Below, in pieces: positions 1-7,627 of a DNA stretch of 64,000 nucleotides. The notes beneath the pieces were generated by a model. It worked only from the letters and a program-made list of their open reading frames with translations, was not told the DNA's origin and did not search any database. How positions within the stretch are numbered: the first letter of the stretch is position 1; each line of letters opens with the position of its first letter. This DNA is from Umezawaea sp042738955 (GTDB lineage Bacteria > Actinomycetota > Actinomycetes > Mycobacteriales > Pseudonocardiaceae): the NCBI RefSeq assembly GCF_042738955.1, contig NZ_JBHYHC010000033.1, positions 17,447 to 81,446 of the forward strand, written 5' to 3'. Made by a program: the position numbers and the translations under genes.

Positions 1-614
1 CAAGGTGGTAATTGATCATCAACAGGCCAAGGCCAAGGCCGAAGACAGACCCAGGGCTGATCGGCAACCACAAGCGGTCCCTGGGCAAAGCGGTGGCCCA
101 CCACCAGAGAGCCAGGGACGGTGGTGACCGGGCTGGAACTCAAGCCCGCATGCCGACCCCGCTGGAACCGACGGTCGCAGGCCACGGAACGTGGCCGATT
201 TTACTTGGGGATTTTGGCCTTAAAATTGGAGATCGGGCAGGGCTTTGGGGCACTGCCTTTTGGCCCGATCAAGGTCAAAATGAGGGGACCCAAGTAAAAT
301 CGGCCACAGCACGCTGGAAGTCGAAGCCGCCGGGCGACCCACACCAATCCGCCGGCCACCAACCGGCCATCTCCGAACCGGCGGCCGCCGACGGACCACA
401 TCGGAACCCGCAGCCACCGACCAGACCACGCCGGAACCCCCAGCCGACCCCCCGGCTCCAGGCGAACCACAGCGGCCCAGGGGTCCCCCGCAAGTGAGAA
501 CCCCCCGACGCACACGCTACGACAGGGGTACGACATTTCCGGCCACCGACAACTCCCAGGCCTGAAAACCCCACCACAGCCCGGAAACCCACCCGGAACC
601 CCAGCCGAAAACCC
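1..614. other. Stretch without a convincing gene
   Basis: No reading frame here has a credible start, codon bias or recognisable motif; the open frames are the proline/arginine-rich kind that arise by chance in high-GC DNA. The only structure seen is the long inverted repeat at 191-307, listed separately. Confidence 0.6.
191..307. repeat. Long imperfect palindrome with perfect 19-bp ends
   Basis: The outer arms GTGGCCGATTTTACTTGGG (191-209) and its exact complement at 289-307 pair perfectly. Inside them further partial complementarity continues (ATTTTGGCCTT against AAGGTCAAAAT, and GATCGGGC against GCCCGATC), so nearly all of the 117 bp could fold into one long hairpin. No open frame lies within it and I see no clear target-site duplication. 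It could be a MITE-like miniature element or a bidirectional terminator. Confidence 0.65.
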
Positions 615-824
615 TCACAACCCCACAGCCCGCTGCCTCTCCACCTCCTCAACCCCCGGCACCGCCTTCAACCGACCCATCGCCGACTCCGCGACACCCC
701 CGGTCACCATCCCCAGGGCTTCCATCACGTCGTCCACGACCATCCCGGCCGCCTTCAACCCGGCGACGACGGCGTCCACCCGCCCCAGGCTCGAATCGGC
801 GATCGACACCACGACCTTGACCAC
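615..824 (-). CDS. Small I9-like (subtilisin propeptide-like) protein
   Basis: This predicted 69-residue protein follows the S8 peptidase gene by 27 bases on the same strand. GTG at 824 is chosen because GGAGGT lies 6-7 bases before it. The pattern of two short beta strands and helices, with a conserved-looking GMVTG turn and an ending like KAVPGVEEVE, resembles the ferredoxin-like inhibitor I9 / subtilisin prodomain fold. Relatives are sometimes mis-annotated as ketohydroxyglutarate aldolase. It probably acts in trans on the neighbouring protease as inhibitor or folding aid. Family assignment is from memory of similar proteins, not a search. Confidence 0.65.
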   Translation of the reverse strand: MVKVVVSIADSSLGRVDAVVAGLKAAGMVVDDVMEALGMVTGGVAESAMGRLKAVPGVEEVERQRAVGL

Positions 825-851
825 CGACCGACCTCCGGGGGGTGCGGGCAC

Positions 852-2024
852 TCAGGGAGCTTGCACCAATCCTGCACCGACATCCGTGGATGGCAAGGGC
901 AACCGTCGAGCCGTCTGCGCCAACCGCGCCCACAGCTCGAACCCCCGCGCCCCGTACTTCTCCGCCATCAACGCCGCCACTCCCGCCACGTGCGGCGTGG
1001 CCATGCTCGTCCCCTGCAACCTCTTCGTCCCCGGCGCGGCGTTCCACGACGAGTACACGTCCACCCCAGGCGCCACGACGTCCACGGCCCCGATCGTGTC
1101 CACGGTCCCGCACGAGAAGAACGCGATGGCCCGCCCGACGTCCACCGCCCCGACAGCCATGATCGACGGGCAGTTCGCCGGGTGCCCGGTCGGCGCCACC
1201 GTCCCAGGCCGACGGCTGTCGTTCCCCGACGCGGCGACGATCAACGTCCCCTTCGCCAACGCCCGCGCCGCCGCCTGCTCGAAGATCGTCGAGTACGGCG
1301 TGCCCGGCCGAACGGTCGCCCCCAGCGACATCGACACCACCGCGCACCCGTTCGCGATGGCCCACTCGATGCCCGCGAGGATCCCGCCGTCCGATCCGGA
1401 CCCGGCGTTGCTCAACACCTTCCCCGCGTAGATCTCCGCCTCGTACGCCACGCCGTACCCCGGCCCGGACGCGGGCCGCCGAGGCCCGCACGACGTCCCG
1501 ATGCAGTGCGTGCCGTGCCCGTGCGCGTCGTCCACCGTCTCGCCGGTGATGAACGAGCTCGTCGTCACGGTCCGGCCGACGAAGTCCGCGTGCGCCACGG
1601 TGAACCCGGTGTCCAGCACCGCGACCCGGATGCCCCGCCCGGTGGCGGTGCTCAGGTTCGCGCCGATGGCCTGGAGGCCCCAGGTGAACACCGACTCGTC
1701 CACGGCGGCCACGTCGGAGTCGGTCGACGTGGACGTGATCGCGTGCACCACCCGCTCGGCTTCCACGGCGAGCACCGGGCCGGGCTCGTCGACCGCGCGG
1801 TTCAGGCCCGGCACCTGGTCGGGGCTCGCGTCCACGACCGCGATGCCGAGTTCGTGGAAGATCACCCCGTCCGAGCCCGCGATCTGCTCGGCGACGGTGT
1901 CCGCGGTGGTCGCGACCTGGATGCCTGCTACCCGGTCCAGTTCGCGCACACCCGCGGCGGTGGCGTTGTTCTCCAGGAGCACCAGGTAACGACCAGTGGT
2001 CTCGGCGCTCGTCGGCTGTGACAT
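852..2024 (-). CDS. S8 family serine peptidase (subtilase)
   Basis: This 390-residue subtilisin-type protease carries a complete catalytic triad: Asp138 in VLDTG, His170 in HGHGTH and Ser340 in GTSMATP. Residues about 10-95 look like an I9-type prodomain (RYLVLLEN...), so self-processing is likely. No signal peptide or membrane segment is visible, suggesting a cytoplasmic enzyme or non-classical export. The start at 2024 is set by AAGGGGG six bases upstream; the frame stays open further upstream but that part is Pro-rich and lacks a ribosome site. It is co-directional with the I9-like gene just downstream, so the two are probably co-expressed. Confidence 0.92.
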   Translation of the reverse strand: MSQPTSAETTGRYLVLLENNATAAGVRELDRVAGIQVATTADTVAEQIAGSDGVIFHELGIAVVDASPDQVPGLNRAVDEPGPVLAVEAERVVHAITSTSTDSDVAAVDESVFTWGLQAIGANLSTATGRGIRVAVLDTGFTVAHADFVGRTVTTSSFITGETVDDAHGHGTHCIGTSCGPRRPASGPGYGVAYEAEIYAGKVLSNAGSGSDGGILAGIEWAIANGCAVVSMSLGATVRPGTPYSTIFEQAAARALAKGTLIVAASGNDSRRPGTVAPTGHPANCPSIMAVGAVDVGRAIAFFSCGTVDTIGAVDVVAPGVDVYSSWNAAPGTKRLQGTSMATPHVAGVAALMAEKYGARGFELWARLAQTARRLPLPSTDVGAGLVQAP

Positions 2025-2129
2025 GACGACCCCCTTCGGGGACGGTGGCGGCGGTTCTGACTCCTGCCCATTAGTGAGCCGCGCCACACCCCTCAGATAC
2101 CGGGGTTCACCCGAACGTCGCAGAGCCGT

Positions 2130-3317
2130 TCAGGCGGTTGCCGTCTCCCGCACGCCGCGGCGCTTGCGCACCAGGCCCACCACCGGTTCCACGATGCGCG
2201 CCGTCACCGGGCCGAGCACGGCCATCAGCAGCACGTACGCCGTCGCCAGCGCGGCCAGCTTCTCGTCCACCGCGCCGGACGCCACGGTCAGCCCGGCGAT
2301 CACGATGGAGAACTCCCCGCGTGCCACCAAAGCCGCTCCGGCACGGGCCCGGCCCATCTTCGCGATGCCCTGCCGCTTCGCCGCCCACCAGCCGGTCGCG
2401 ACCTTCGTCAGCGTCGTCACCACGGCCAGCGCGACCGCGACGCCGAGCACCGGCGGGATCGACGCCGGGTTGGTGTTCAACCCGAACACCACGAAGAACA
2501 TCGCGGCGAACAGGTCGCGCAGCGGTTCGAGCATCCGGGTCGCGTTCTCCGCCGTCGAGCCGGAGATCGCGATGCCGAGCAGGAACGCGCCCACGGCGGC
2601 GGACACCTGGAGCTGCGAGGCGATGCCCGCCACCAGCAGCGCCGACCCGAGCACCTTGAGCAGGAACACCTCGGCGTCCGGCGAGTCCACGATCGCGGAC
2701 ACGTACTTCCCGTACTTCAACGCGATCACCAGCACGACCGTGATCGCGGCCAGCGAGATGCCCACCGCGCTCAACCCGCCGAGGAAGCTCACGCCCGCCA
2801 GCACGGCGGTCAGGATCGGCAGGTACACGGCCATCGCCAGGTCCTCGAACACCAGCACCGACAGCACGACCGGCGTCTCCCGGTTGCCGAGCCGCCCGAG
2901 GTCGCCGAGGACCTTCGCGATGATGCCGGAGGAGGAGATGTAGGTGACGCCCGCCATCGCGAGCGCGCCGACCGGGCCCCAGCCCAGCAGCAGCCCCGCG
3001 ACCGCGCCCGGCGTCGCGTTCAGCACGATGTCGAGCACCCCGGCCATCCACGACTTCTTCAAGCCGGTGACCAGTTCGCTCGCCGAGTACTCCAGGCCGA
3101 GCAGCAGCAGGAGGAGCACGACGCCGATCTCGCTGGCGATGTGCGTGAACTCCTCGATGCCGTCCAGCGGGATCAGCCCGCCGTGGCCGAAGGCCAGTCC
3201 GCCGATCAGGTAGAGCGGGATGGGGGAGATGCCGATCTTCCAGGCGACCCGGCCGAGCAGGCCCAAGCCGAAGAAGACCGCCCCGAGTTGGATCAGTGCG
3301 ATCGCTGTCGTGTGCAC
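2130..3317 (-). CDS. CPA2-family cation:proton antiporter, KhtU-like
   Basis: This 395-residue membrane protein has about 12 hydrophobic segments and the layout of monovalent cation:proton antiporter-2 transporters (KefB/KhtU type). It lacks the C-terminal RCK/TrkA domains found in KefB. That regulatory part is supplied by the separate upstream gene, which ends 6 bases before this start. The arrangement matches the KhtT-KhtU K+(NH4+)/H+ antiporter of Bacillus, so K+ efflux and pH homeostasis at the cytoplasmic membrane are the likely role. The substrate ion is inferred from the family. Confidence 0.88.
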   Translation of the reverse strand: MHTTAIALIQLGAVFFGLGLLGRVAWKIGISPIPLYLIGGLAFGHGGLIPLDGIEEFTHIASEIGVVLLLLLLGLEYSASELVTGLKKSWMAGVLDIVLNATPGAVAGLLLGWGPVGALAMAGVTYISSSGIIAKVLGDLGRLGNRETPVVLSVLVFEDLAMAVYLPILTAVLAGVSFLGGLSAVGISLAAITVVLVIALKYGKYVSAIVDSPDAEVFLLKVLGSALLVAGIASQLQVSAAVGAFLLGIAISGSTAENATRMLEPLRDLFAAMFFVVFGLNTNPASIPPVLGVAVALAVVTTLTKVATGWWAAKRQGIAKMGRARAGAALVARGEFSIVIAGLTVASGAVDEKLAALATAYVLLMAVLGPVTARIVEPVVGLVRKRRGVRETATA

Positions 3318-3323
3318 GGGTGC

Positions 3324-3806
3324 TCAGCCACCACCCAGGATCTCGGCGGACTGCGAGAGGCCGTCCGACGTGCCGACGACCACGACCAGGTCGCCGCCGG
3401 TGAACACGAAGTCCGGGCGGGGCGAGGGGTGCACGGTGCCCGCGCGCACGACGGCGACGATCGACGCGCCGGTGCGGGTGCGGAGCTGGGTGTCGCCGAG
3501 TTCCCTGCCGTCGTACTGCGAGCCGGGGACGATCGGGAACTGCTTCGTGTCGATCCCGGTGACCTCGCTGTGCTGGTTCGCCAGGTGCGCCACCAGCTGC
3601 GGCGCGCCGAGCAGACCGGCCAGCGTCCCCGCTTCCTGCGGGGTCAGCGGTATGGACGCCGAGCACGCGTCGGGGTCGTCGGTCTTCGAGATGATGAACT
3701 CGAACTTGCCGTCGCGGTAGGTGATCACCCCGATCCGGCGGCCTGCTCGGATCATGAAGTCTTGACGGGTGCCGATTCCCGGTAGCGGCGTGACCTCGAC
3801 GTTCAC
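3324..3806 (-). CDS. Antiporter regulatory subunit, KhtT-like (TrkA-C domain)
   Basis: The predicted 160-residue soluble protein has an N-terminal domain of about 70 residues and a C-terminal RCK_C/TrkA-C domain (ELGDTQLRTRTGASIVAVVR ... GDLVVVVGT), the nucleotide-binding module that gates KhtU-type antiporters. It is the first gene of a two-gene operon with the antiporter. The GTG start at 3806 has no ribosome site, but TAGGCT lies seven bases before it, so the transcript is probably leaderless. It is divergent from the DUF1015 gene. Confidence 0.87.
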   Translation of the reverse strand: MNVEVTPLPGIGTRQDFMIRAGRRIGVITYRDGKFEFIISKTDDPDACSASIPLTPQEAGTLAGLLGAPQLVAHLANQHSEVTGIDTKQFPIVPGSQYDGRELGDTQLRTRTGASIVAVVRAGTVHPSPRPDFVFTGGDLVVVVGTSDGLSQSAEILGGG

Positions 3807-3852
3807 AGTCTAAAGCCTACTTTACGTCCCATGACGGGACCGGCCGCCGCAG

Positions 3853-3858
3853 TACCGT
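3853..3858 (+). promoter_or_regulatory. Leaderless -10 element for the DUF1015 gene
   Basis: TACCGT (TANNNT) lies exactly six bases before the ATG at 3865 and no ribosome-binding site is present. This is the standard spacing of leaderless actinobacterial transcripts, which start at the A of ATG. Confidence 0.55.
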
Positions 3859-3864
3859 GCCCGG

Positions 3865-5025
3865 ATGACGGGATGGCTTCAGCCGGTGCGGCGTGGATGG
3901 GTCGTGCGGGACCGGGTACCGGGTCCGGACGTGGACGAGTTCGCCGAGCCGGACCGGGTGGTCCGCGCACTGGCCGCCCCCGGCGGCGGTCGCGGGACAC
4001 TGCTGGCCGTGCAGCACCCCCACCGCACGCCCGCCGCGCTCGCCGCCGGGACGGGCCTGCTGGAGTCGCTGCCCGCGGCCCGCGCGGCGCTCGCCGAGCT
4101 GCTGCGCCAGTCGTACCGGCAGGTCGACGACGTGGTCGCGCCGTACTGGGTGGACGGTCCGGACGGGACCGCGTGCGGCCTGCTCTGCATGGTCGACCCG
4201 GCCGCGGTCGACGCGGACGGGATCAGCCGGGTGCGGCACAGCGAGCAGGTGTACCCGGACGTCGTCGCCGAACGCGCCCGCGTGCTGGCCGGGCTCGGGG
4301 TCGCCACCAGCGCCGCGATGCTCGTGCCGGTCGCCGAGCGCGACGAGCTGACCGGGCTGCTGCACGCCGAGTTCGTCCACGAGCCCGCGGTGTCGTTGGT
4401 CGACTCGGGCGGGCGGCGGCACCGGCTGTGGCTGGTCGGCCCTGGCGAGGCCCAGGACACGCTGCTGGAGGCCGCCGGGGCGCACCAGCTGCTGGTCGCC
4501 GACGGCAACCACCGGGTCGCCGCCGCGGCCGCCGCCGGGCTCAGCGGCCTGCTCGCGCTGGTCACGGCCGGGCCCGCGCTGCGGATCGGCCCGATCCACC
4601 GCGCGCTCGTGGACACCGGCCTGACCGCCGACGACCTGGCCTCGGCGTGGCGCGCGGTCGGCCTGCGCGTCGACGACCTGCCCGCCGTCGTGCCGCCGGA
4701 GCCGGGCGTGGTCGTCGTGGTGTGCCCGGACCGGGTGCTCCGCGTCGAGCTGCCGACCCCCGGCATCGACCACGCGGCCGTGGAATCCGTGCTGCTGGCG
4801 AAGGCGCTCCGCCTGGACCCCGAGTGCGCGCAGGTGCGGCCGGTGACCGACGAGCGGTGGCGGTCCGTCGCCGCCGACGCGGTGCTGCTGGTCGCGCCCG
4901 TCCCGCTCGCCGACGTGCTGGCCGTGCACGCGGCGGGGGAGAGGATGCCGCGCAAGAGCACCTACTTCACGCCGAAACCCCGCAGCGGCCTGTTGCTCGC
5001 GGATCTCGGGAGCGGTGACCGTTAG
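3865..5025 (+). CDS. DUF1015 family protein
   Basis: The 386-residue protein matches the DUF1015 family in its conserved points: an N-terminal LQPVRRGWVVRD, the central ADGNHR motif near residue 214 and the C-terminal KSTYFTPKPRSGLLL. The family is soluble and widespread in bacteria and has a ParB/sulfiredoxin-like fold element (the DGNHR box); its reaction is not securely known. The ATG start is supported by the leaderless promoter. The stop codon forms part of the -10 element of the chorismate mutase gene that follows. Confidence 0.85.
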   Translation: MTGWLQPVRRGWVVRDRVPGPDVDEFAEPDRVVRALAAPGGGRGTLLAVQHPHRTPAALAAGTGLLESLPAARAALAELLRQSYRQVDDVVAPYWVDGPDGTACGLLCMVDPAAVDADGISRVRHSEQVYPDVVAERARVLAGLGVATSAAMLVPVAERDELTGLLHAEFVHEPAVSLVDSGGRRHRLWLVGPGEAQDTLLEAAGAHQLLVADGNHRVAAAAAAGLSGLLALVTAGPALRIGPIHRALVDTGLTADDLASAWRAVGLRVDDLPAVVPPEPGVVVVVCPDRVLRVELPTPGIDHAAVESVLLAKALRLDPECAQVRPVTDERWRSVAADAVLLVAPVPLADVLAVHAAGERMPRKSTYFTPKPRSGLLLADLGSGDR

Positions 5026-5028
5026 AGT
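5023..5028 (+). promoter_or_regulatory. Probable leaderless -10 element for aroH
   Basis: TAGAGT begins with the TAG stop codon of the preceding gene and ends seven bases before the ATG at 5036. No ribosome site is seen upstream of that ATG. Confidence 0.5.
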
Positions 5029-5035
5029 CGGCCGA

Positions 5036-5401
5036 ATGGCGGTACGAGCGATTCGCGGTGCGACCCAGATCGACGCGGACGACCGGGAGCAGGTGCTGGA
5101 GGCGACAGCCGAACTGGTCCGGGAGGTGTTGACGCGCAACGGCCTCACCAGCGACGAGGTGATCAGCGTGATCCTCACGGCGACCCCGGACCTGGTGTCG
5201 GAGTTCCCGGCGTACGCGGCGCGGCAGGCCGGTCTGGACGACGTGCCGCTGCTGTCCGCGACCGAGATGGCGGTGCCCGGCGCGATGCCGAGGGTGATCC
5301 GGCTGATGGCGCACGTGGACACCGACCTGACCCGGTCCGAGGTCAAGCACGTCTACCTGAGGGGCGCCGCGGCCCTGCGGACCGACCTGAAGCAGCGGTG
5401 A
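5036..5401 (+). CDS. aroH: Chorismate mutase, AroH class
   Basis: This 121-residue protein is the right length for the trimeric AroH-type chorismate mutase, which rearranges chorismate to prephenate for Phe/Tyr synthesis in the cytoplasm. Family features are visible: MAVRAIRGATQIDADD at the start (with the active-site Arg), TELV/REVLTRNGL, the DLVSEFPAYAAR segment and the C-terminal HVYLRGA with its active-site Arg/Tyr. The ATG at 5036 is preferred over upstream codons because homologues begin with MAVRAIRGA and a leaderless -10 element precedes it. Confidence 0.93.
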   Translation: MAVRAIRGATQIDADDREQVLEATAELVREVLTRNGLTSDEVISVILTATPDLVSEFPAYAARQAGLDDVPLLSATEMAVPGAMPRVIRLMAHVDTDLTRSEVKHVYLRGAAALRTDLKQR

Positions 5402-5487
5402 CGCCCCCGCGTTGAACCGGTGACGGCTCGTGACCGTTCGGATGAGTACGGTGGAAAACGGCCGATCACGGGGAGCGGGGTTCGTTC

Positions 5488-6159
5488 GTGCGCAAGGCGA
5501 TCGTCACGGGGGGAGCGAGCCGCCTCGGCGGCGCGATCACGTCGGCCCTGGTCAAGGACGGCTACGAGGTCGTGGCGACCTACCGGTCGGGCCGTGAGCG
5601 GGTCGAGGCGCTGGGCGTGCGCGCCGAGCGGTTCGACTTGGCCGACCCGGACTCGGCCGAGGCGCTGCTGGAGCGCACCGGGTCGGTGGACGTGCTGGTG
5701 CACAACGCTTTCGCGTGGTCCCAGGACCCGCGCGCCCTGGTGCGCGCCAACGTCGAGGGCATGCTGGACCTGGTCGGCACGTTCCTGCCCGGCATGACCG
5801 AGGCGGGCTGGGGCCGGGTGGTGCTGCTGTCCAGCGCCGTCGTCCGCGCGGGGATCCCAGGGCTGGGCGCGTACGCCGCCGCCAAGGGCGCGGTGCACGC
5901 CGCCGCGCGCAGCCTCTCGTGGAACGGCGGCCCCGCGGGCGTGACGGTGAACGTGGTCGTGCCCGGCCTGATCGCCAGCGAGCGCACCGAGGCGGCCGTC
6001 GACGACTTCGCCGACCACGTCGCCGACGTGGAGTCGCGGACCCCGCTCGGCAGGCTCGCCACGGCCGACGAGGTCGCCGCCGCCGTGCTGTTCTTCTGCT
6101 CCGAGCAGGCCTCCGGCGTGACCGGTCAGGAGCTGTTCGTCGACGGCGGCAAGGACTAA
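5488..6159 (+). CDS. Short-chain dehydrogenase/reductase (SDR)
   Basis: This 223-residue classical SDR has a Rossmann nucleotide-binding start (VTGGASRLGGAI), a VHNAFAW strand in place of NNAG, a catalytic LLSSAVV Ser and a YAAAK Tyr/Lys pair, and ends in the usual VTGQELFVDGGKD. It should be an NAD(P)H-dependent ketone/alcohol oxidoreductase; FabG-type homologues are closest in feel but the substrate cannot be named. GTG at 5488 follows GGGGAGCGGGG. It is upstream of and co-directional with cmk, though about 100 bases separate them. Confidence 0.85.
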   Translation: MRKAIVTGGASRLGGAITSALVKDGYEVVATYRSGRERVEALGVRAERFDLADPDSAEALLERTGSVDVLVHNAFAWSQDPRALVRANVEGMLDLVGTFLPGMTEAGWGRVVLLSSAVVRAGIPGLGAYAAAKGAVHAAARSLSWNGGPAGVTVNVVVPGLIASERTEAAVDDFADHVADVESRTPLGRLATADEVAAAVLFFCSEQASGVTGQELFVDGGKD

Positions 6160-6260
6160 CCACGCCTGCTGCGCGCGTGACGCTCCGCACCAGGCACAAT
6201 GGGGGGCTGTGGGCGTGGGGACCTCGCCGCCCGCGTCATCGACATCAGGAGGAAGTCGCG

Positions 6261-6971
6261 GTGGGACAAGGTGAGCTGCGTGGCGTGGTGGCCCTCGACG
6301 GGCCTTCCGGCACCGGCAAGTCCTCCGTGGCGCGCCGACTGGCGGCCATCCTGGGCGCCCGGTACCTCGACACCGGCGCGATGTACCGCGCCGTGACCCT
6401 GGCGGTGCTGCGCGCCGGGGTCGACCCGCTCGACACCGAACGGGTGATTTCCATCGCTCGGTCGTCGCGGCTGGAGCTGGGCACCGACCCGGCCCGCGCG
6501 ACCACGACGCTGGACGGCCAGGACGTCGGCGCGGAGATCCGCGGCGCGGACGTGACCCTCGCGGTGTCGCCCGTGTCGGCCGTGCGCGAGGTCCGCGAAC
6601 TCCTCGTCGCCGAGCAGCGGCGGATCATCGCCGAGGCCGACGGCATCGTCGTCGAGGGCCGCGACATCGGCACCGTCGTCGCGCCGGACGCCGAGCTGAA
6701 GGTCTACCTGACGGCGTCCGCCGAAGCGCGCGCACAGCGCCGCACCAGGCAGGACACGGCCGCGGGCCGGACCGCCACCGTCGACGCGGTGCTCGCCGAC
6801 GTGCAGCGCCGCGACACCTACGACTCGACGCGCGCGGTGTCCCCGCTGCGGCCCGCCGACGACTCCGTCGAGGTCGACACGACGTCGCTGGACCTCGCGG
6901 GCACCGTCGCCGCCCTGCTCGACCTGGTCGACCAGCGCGGCCTCCGGGTGGCGGATCGGGTGACCAGGTGA
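6261..6971 (+). CDS. cmk: (d)CMP kinase
   Basis: This 236-residue cytidylate kinase phosphorylates CMP and dCMP with ATP. The P-loop is GPSGTGKSS at about residues 14-22, followed by the family segments YLDTGAMYRA and VVEGRDIGTVV, and RRDTYDSTR near the end. GTG at 6261 is chosen because AGGAGG lies at 6247-6252. The stop overlaps the start of the acyltransferase gene (GTGA), and the order cmk - acyltransferase - der is the conserved actinobacterial arrangement. Confidence 0.95.
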   Translation: MGQGELRGVVALDGPSGTGKSSVARRLAAILGARYLDTGAMYRAVTLAVLRAGVDPLDTERVISIARSSRLELGTDPARATTTLDGQDVGAEIRGADVTLAVSPVSAVREVRELLVAEQRRIIAEADGIVVEGRDIGTVVAPDAELKVYLTASAEARAQRRTRQDTAAGRTATVDAVLADVQRRDTYDSTRAVSPLRPADDSVEVDTTSLDLAGTVAALLDLVDQRGLRVADRVTR

Positions 6972-7627
6972 CCGCTCAACTCCCCGACGGGGCGTCGGCG
7001 GGCTGGACGGACTTCGGCCGGTGGATCGCGCGGTACCCTTACGCGCTGCCGTTCCGCGTGCGGGTGCACGGCCGGGAGCACGTACCGTTGACCGGTGCGG
7101 TCGTGGTCGTGGCCAACCACAGCTCCATGGCGGACGGGCCGCTGCTCTTCGGAGCGCTGCCGCGCCGGGTGGTGTTCCTGATCAAGCAGGAGATGTTCGC
7201 GGGACCGCTGGGCTGGTTCCTGCGCAAGATCGGTCAGCTGTCGGTGCGCCGCGGCGTGCCCGACCGGGCGCCGCTGCTCGCGGCGTTGAGGGTGCTCCGC
7301 GCCGGTGGCGTGGTCGGCGTCTTCCCCGAGGGCACGCGCGGCAGCGGCGACGTGGCCGACGCGCAGCACGGGGCCGCCTGGCTGGCCAGGTCCTCGGACG
7401 CGGTCGTGCTGCCGGTGGCCTGCCGGGGCACGCTGCGCCCGGAAGGCGCCCGGCGCCGTTTCCTGCCCGTGGTCGACGTGCTGGTCGGCGAGCCGTTCGA
7501 GGTGCCCCCTGGGAAGGGCAGACAGGCCCTCGACGTTGCCACCGAGCAGGTGCGCGACCGCCTGGCCACCCTGGTGGCCGAACTGGACGATTTTCGCGAC
7601 AGAAGTGTGAGTGGAGAAGCAAAGTGA
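6968..7627 (+). CDS. Lysophospholipid (1-acyl-glycerol-3-phosphate) acyltransferase
   Basis: This 219-residue PlsC-type acyltransferase has the HX4D catalytic motif (NHSSMAD) and the substrate-binding FPEGTR motif, spaced as in 1-acyl-sn-glycerol-3-phosphate acyltransferases of phospholipid synthesis. It should act at the inner face of the membrane. It overlaps cmk upstream and der downstream by four bases each (GTGA junctions), so the three genes are translationally coupled. The exact acceptor is inferred from the family. Confidence 0.9.
   Translation: MTAQLPDGASAGWTDFGRWIARYPYALPFRVRVHGREHVPLTGAVVVVANHSSMADGPLLFGALPRRVVFLIKQEMFAGPLGWFLRKIGQLSVRRGVPDRAPLLAALRVLRAGGVVGVFPEGTRGSGDVADAQHGAAWLARSSDAVVLPVACRGTLRPEGARRRFLPVVDVLVGEPFEVPPGKGRQALDVATEQVRDRLATLVAELDDFRDRSVSGEAK

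Noticed and set aside
12..497. A 161-codon plus-strand frame at the left edge
   Set aside because: Pro/Arg-rich, crosses the palindrome, and lacks a start signal or family.
3817..5346. A 509-codon minus-strand frame opposite the DUF1015 and aroH genes
   Set aside because: Low-complexity Arg/Gln/His composition and no family features; both plus-strand genes are recognisable.
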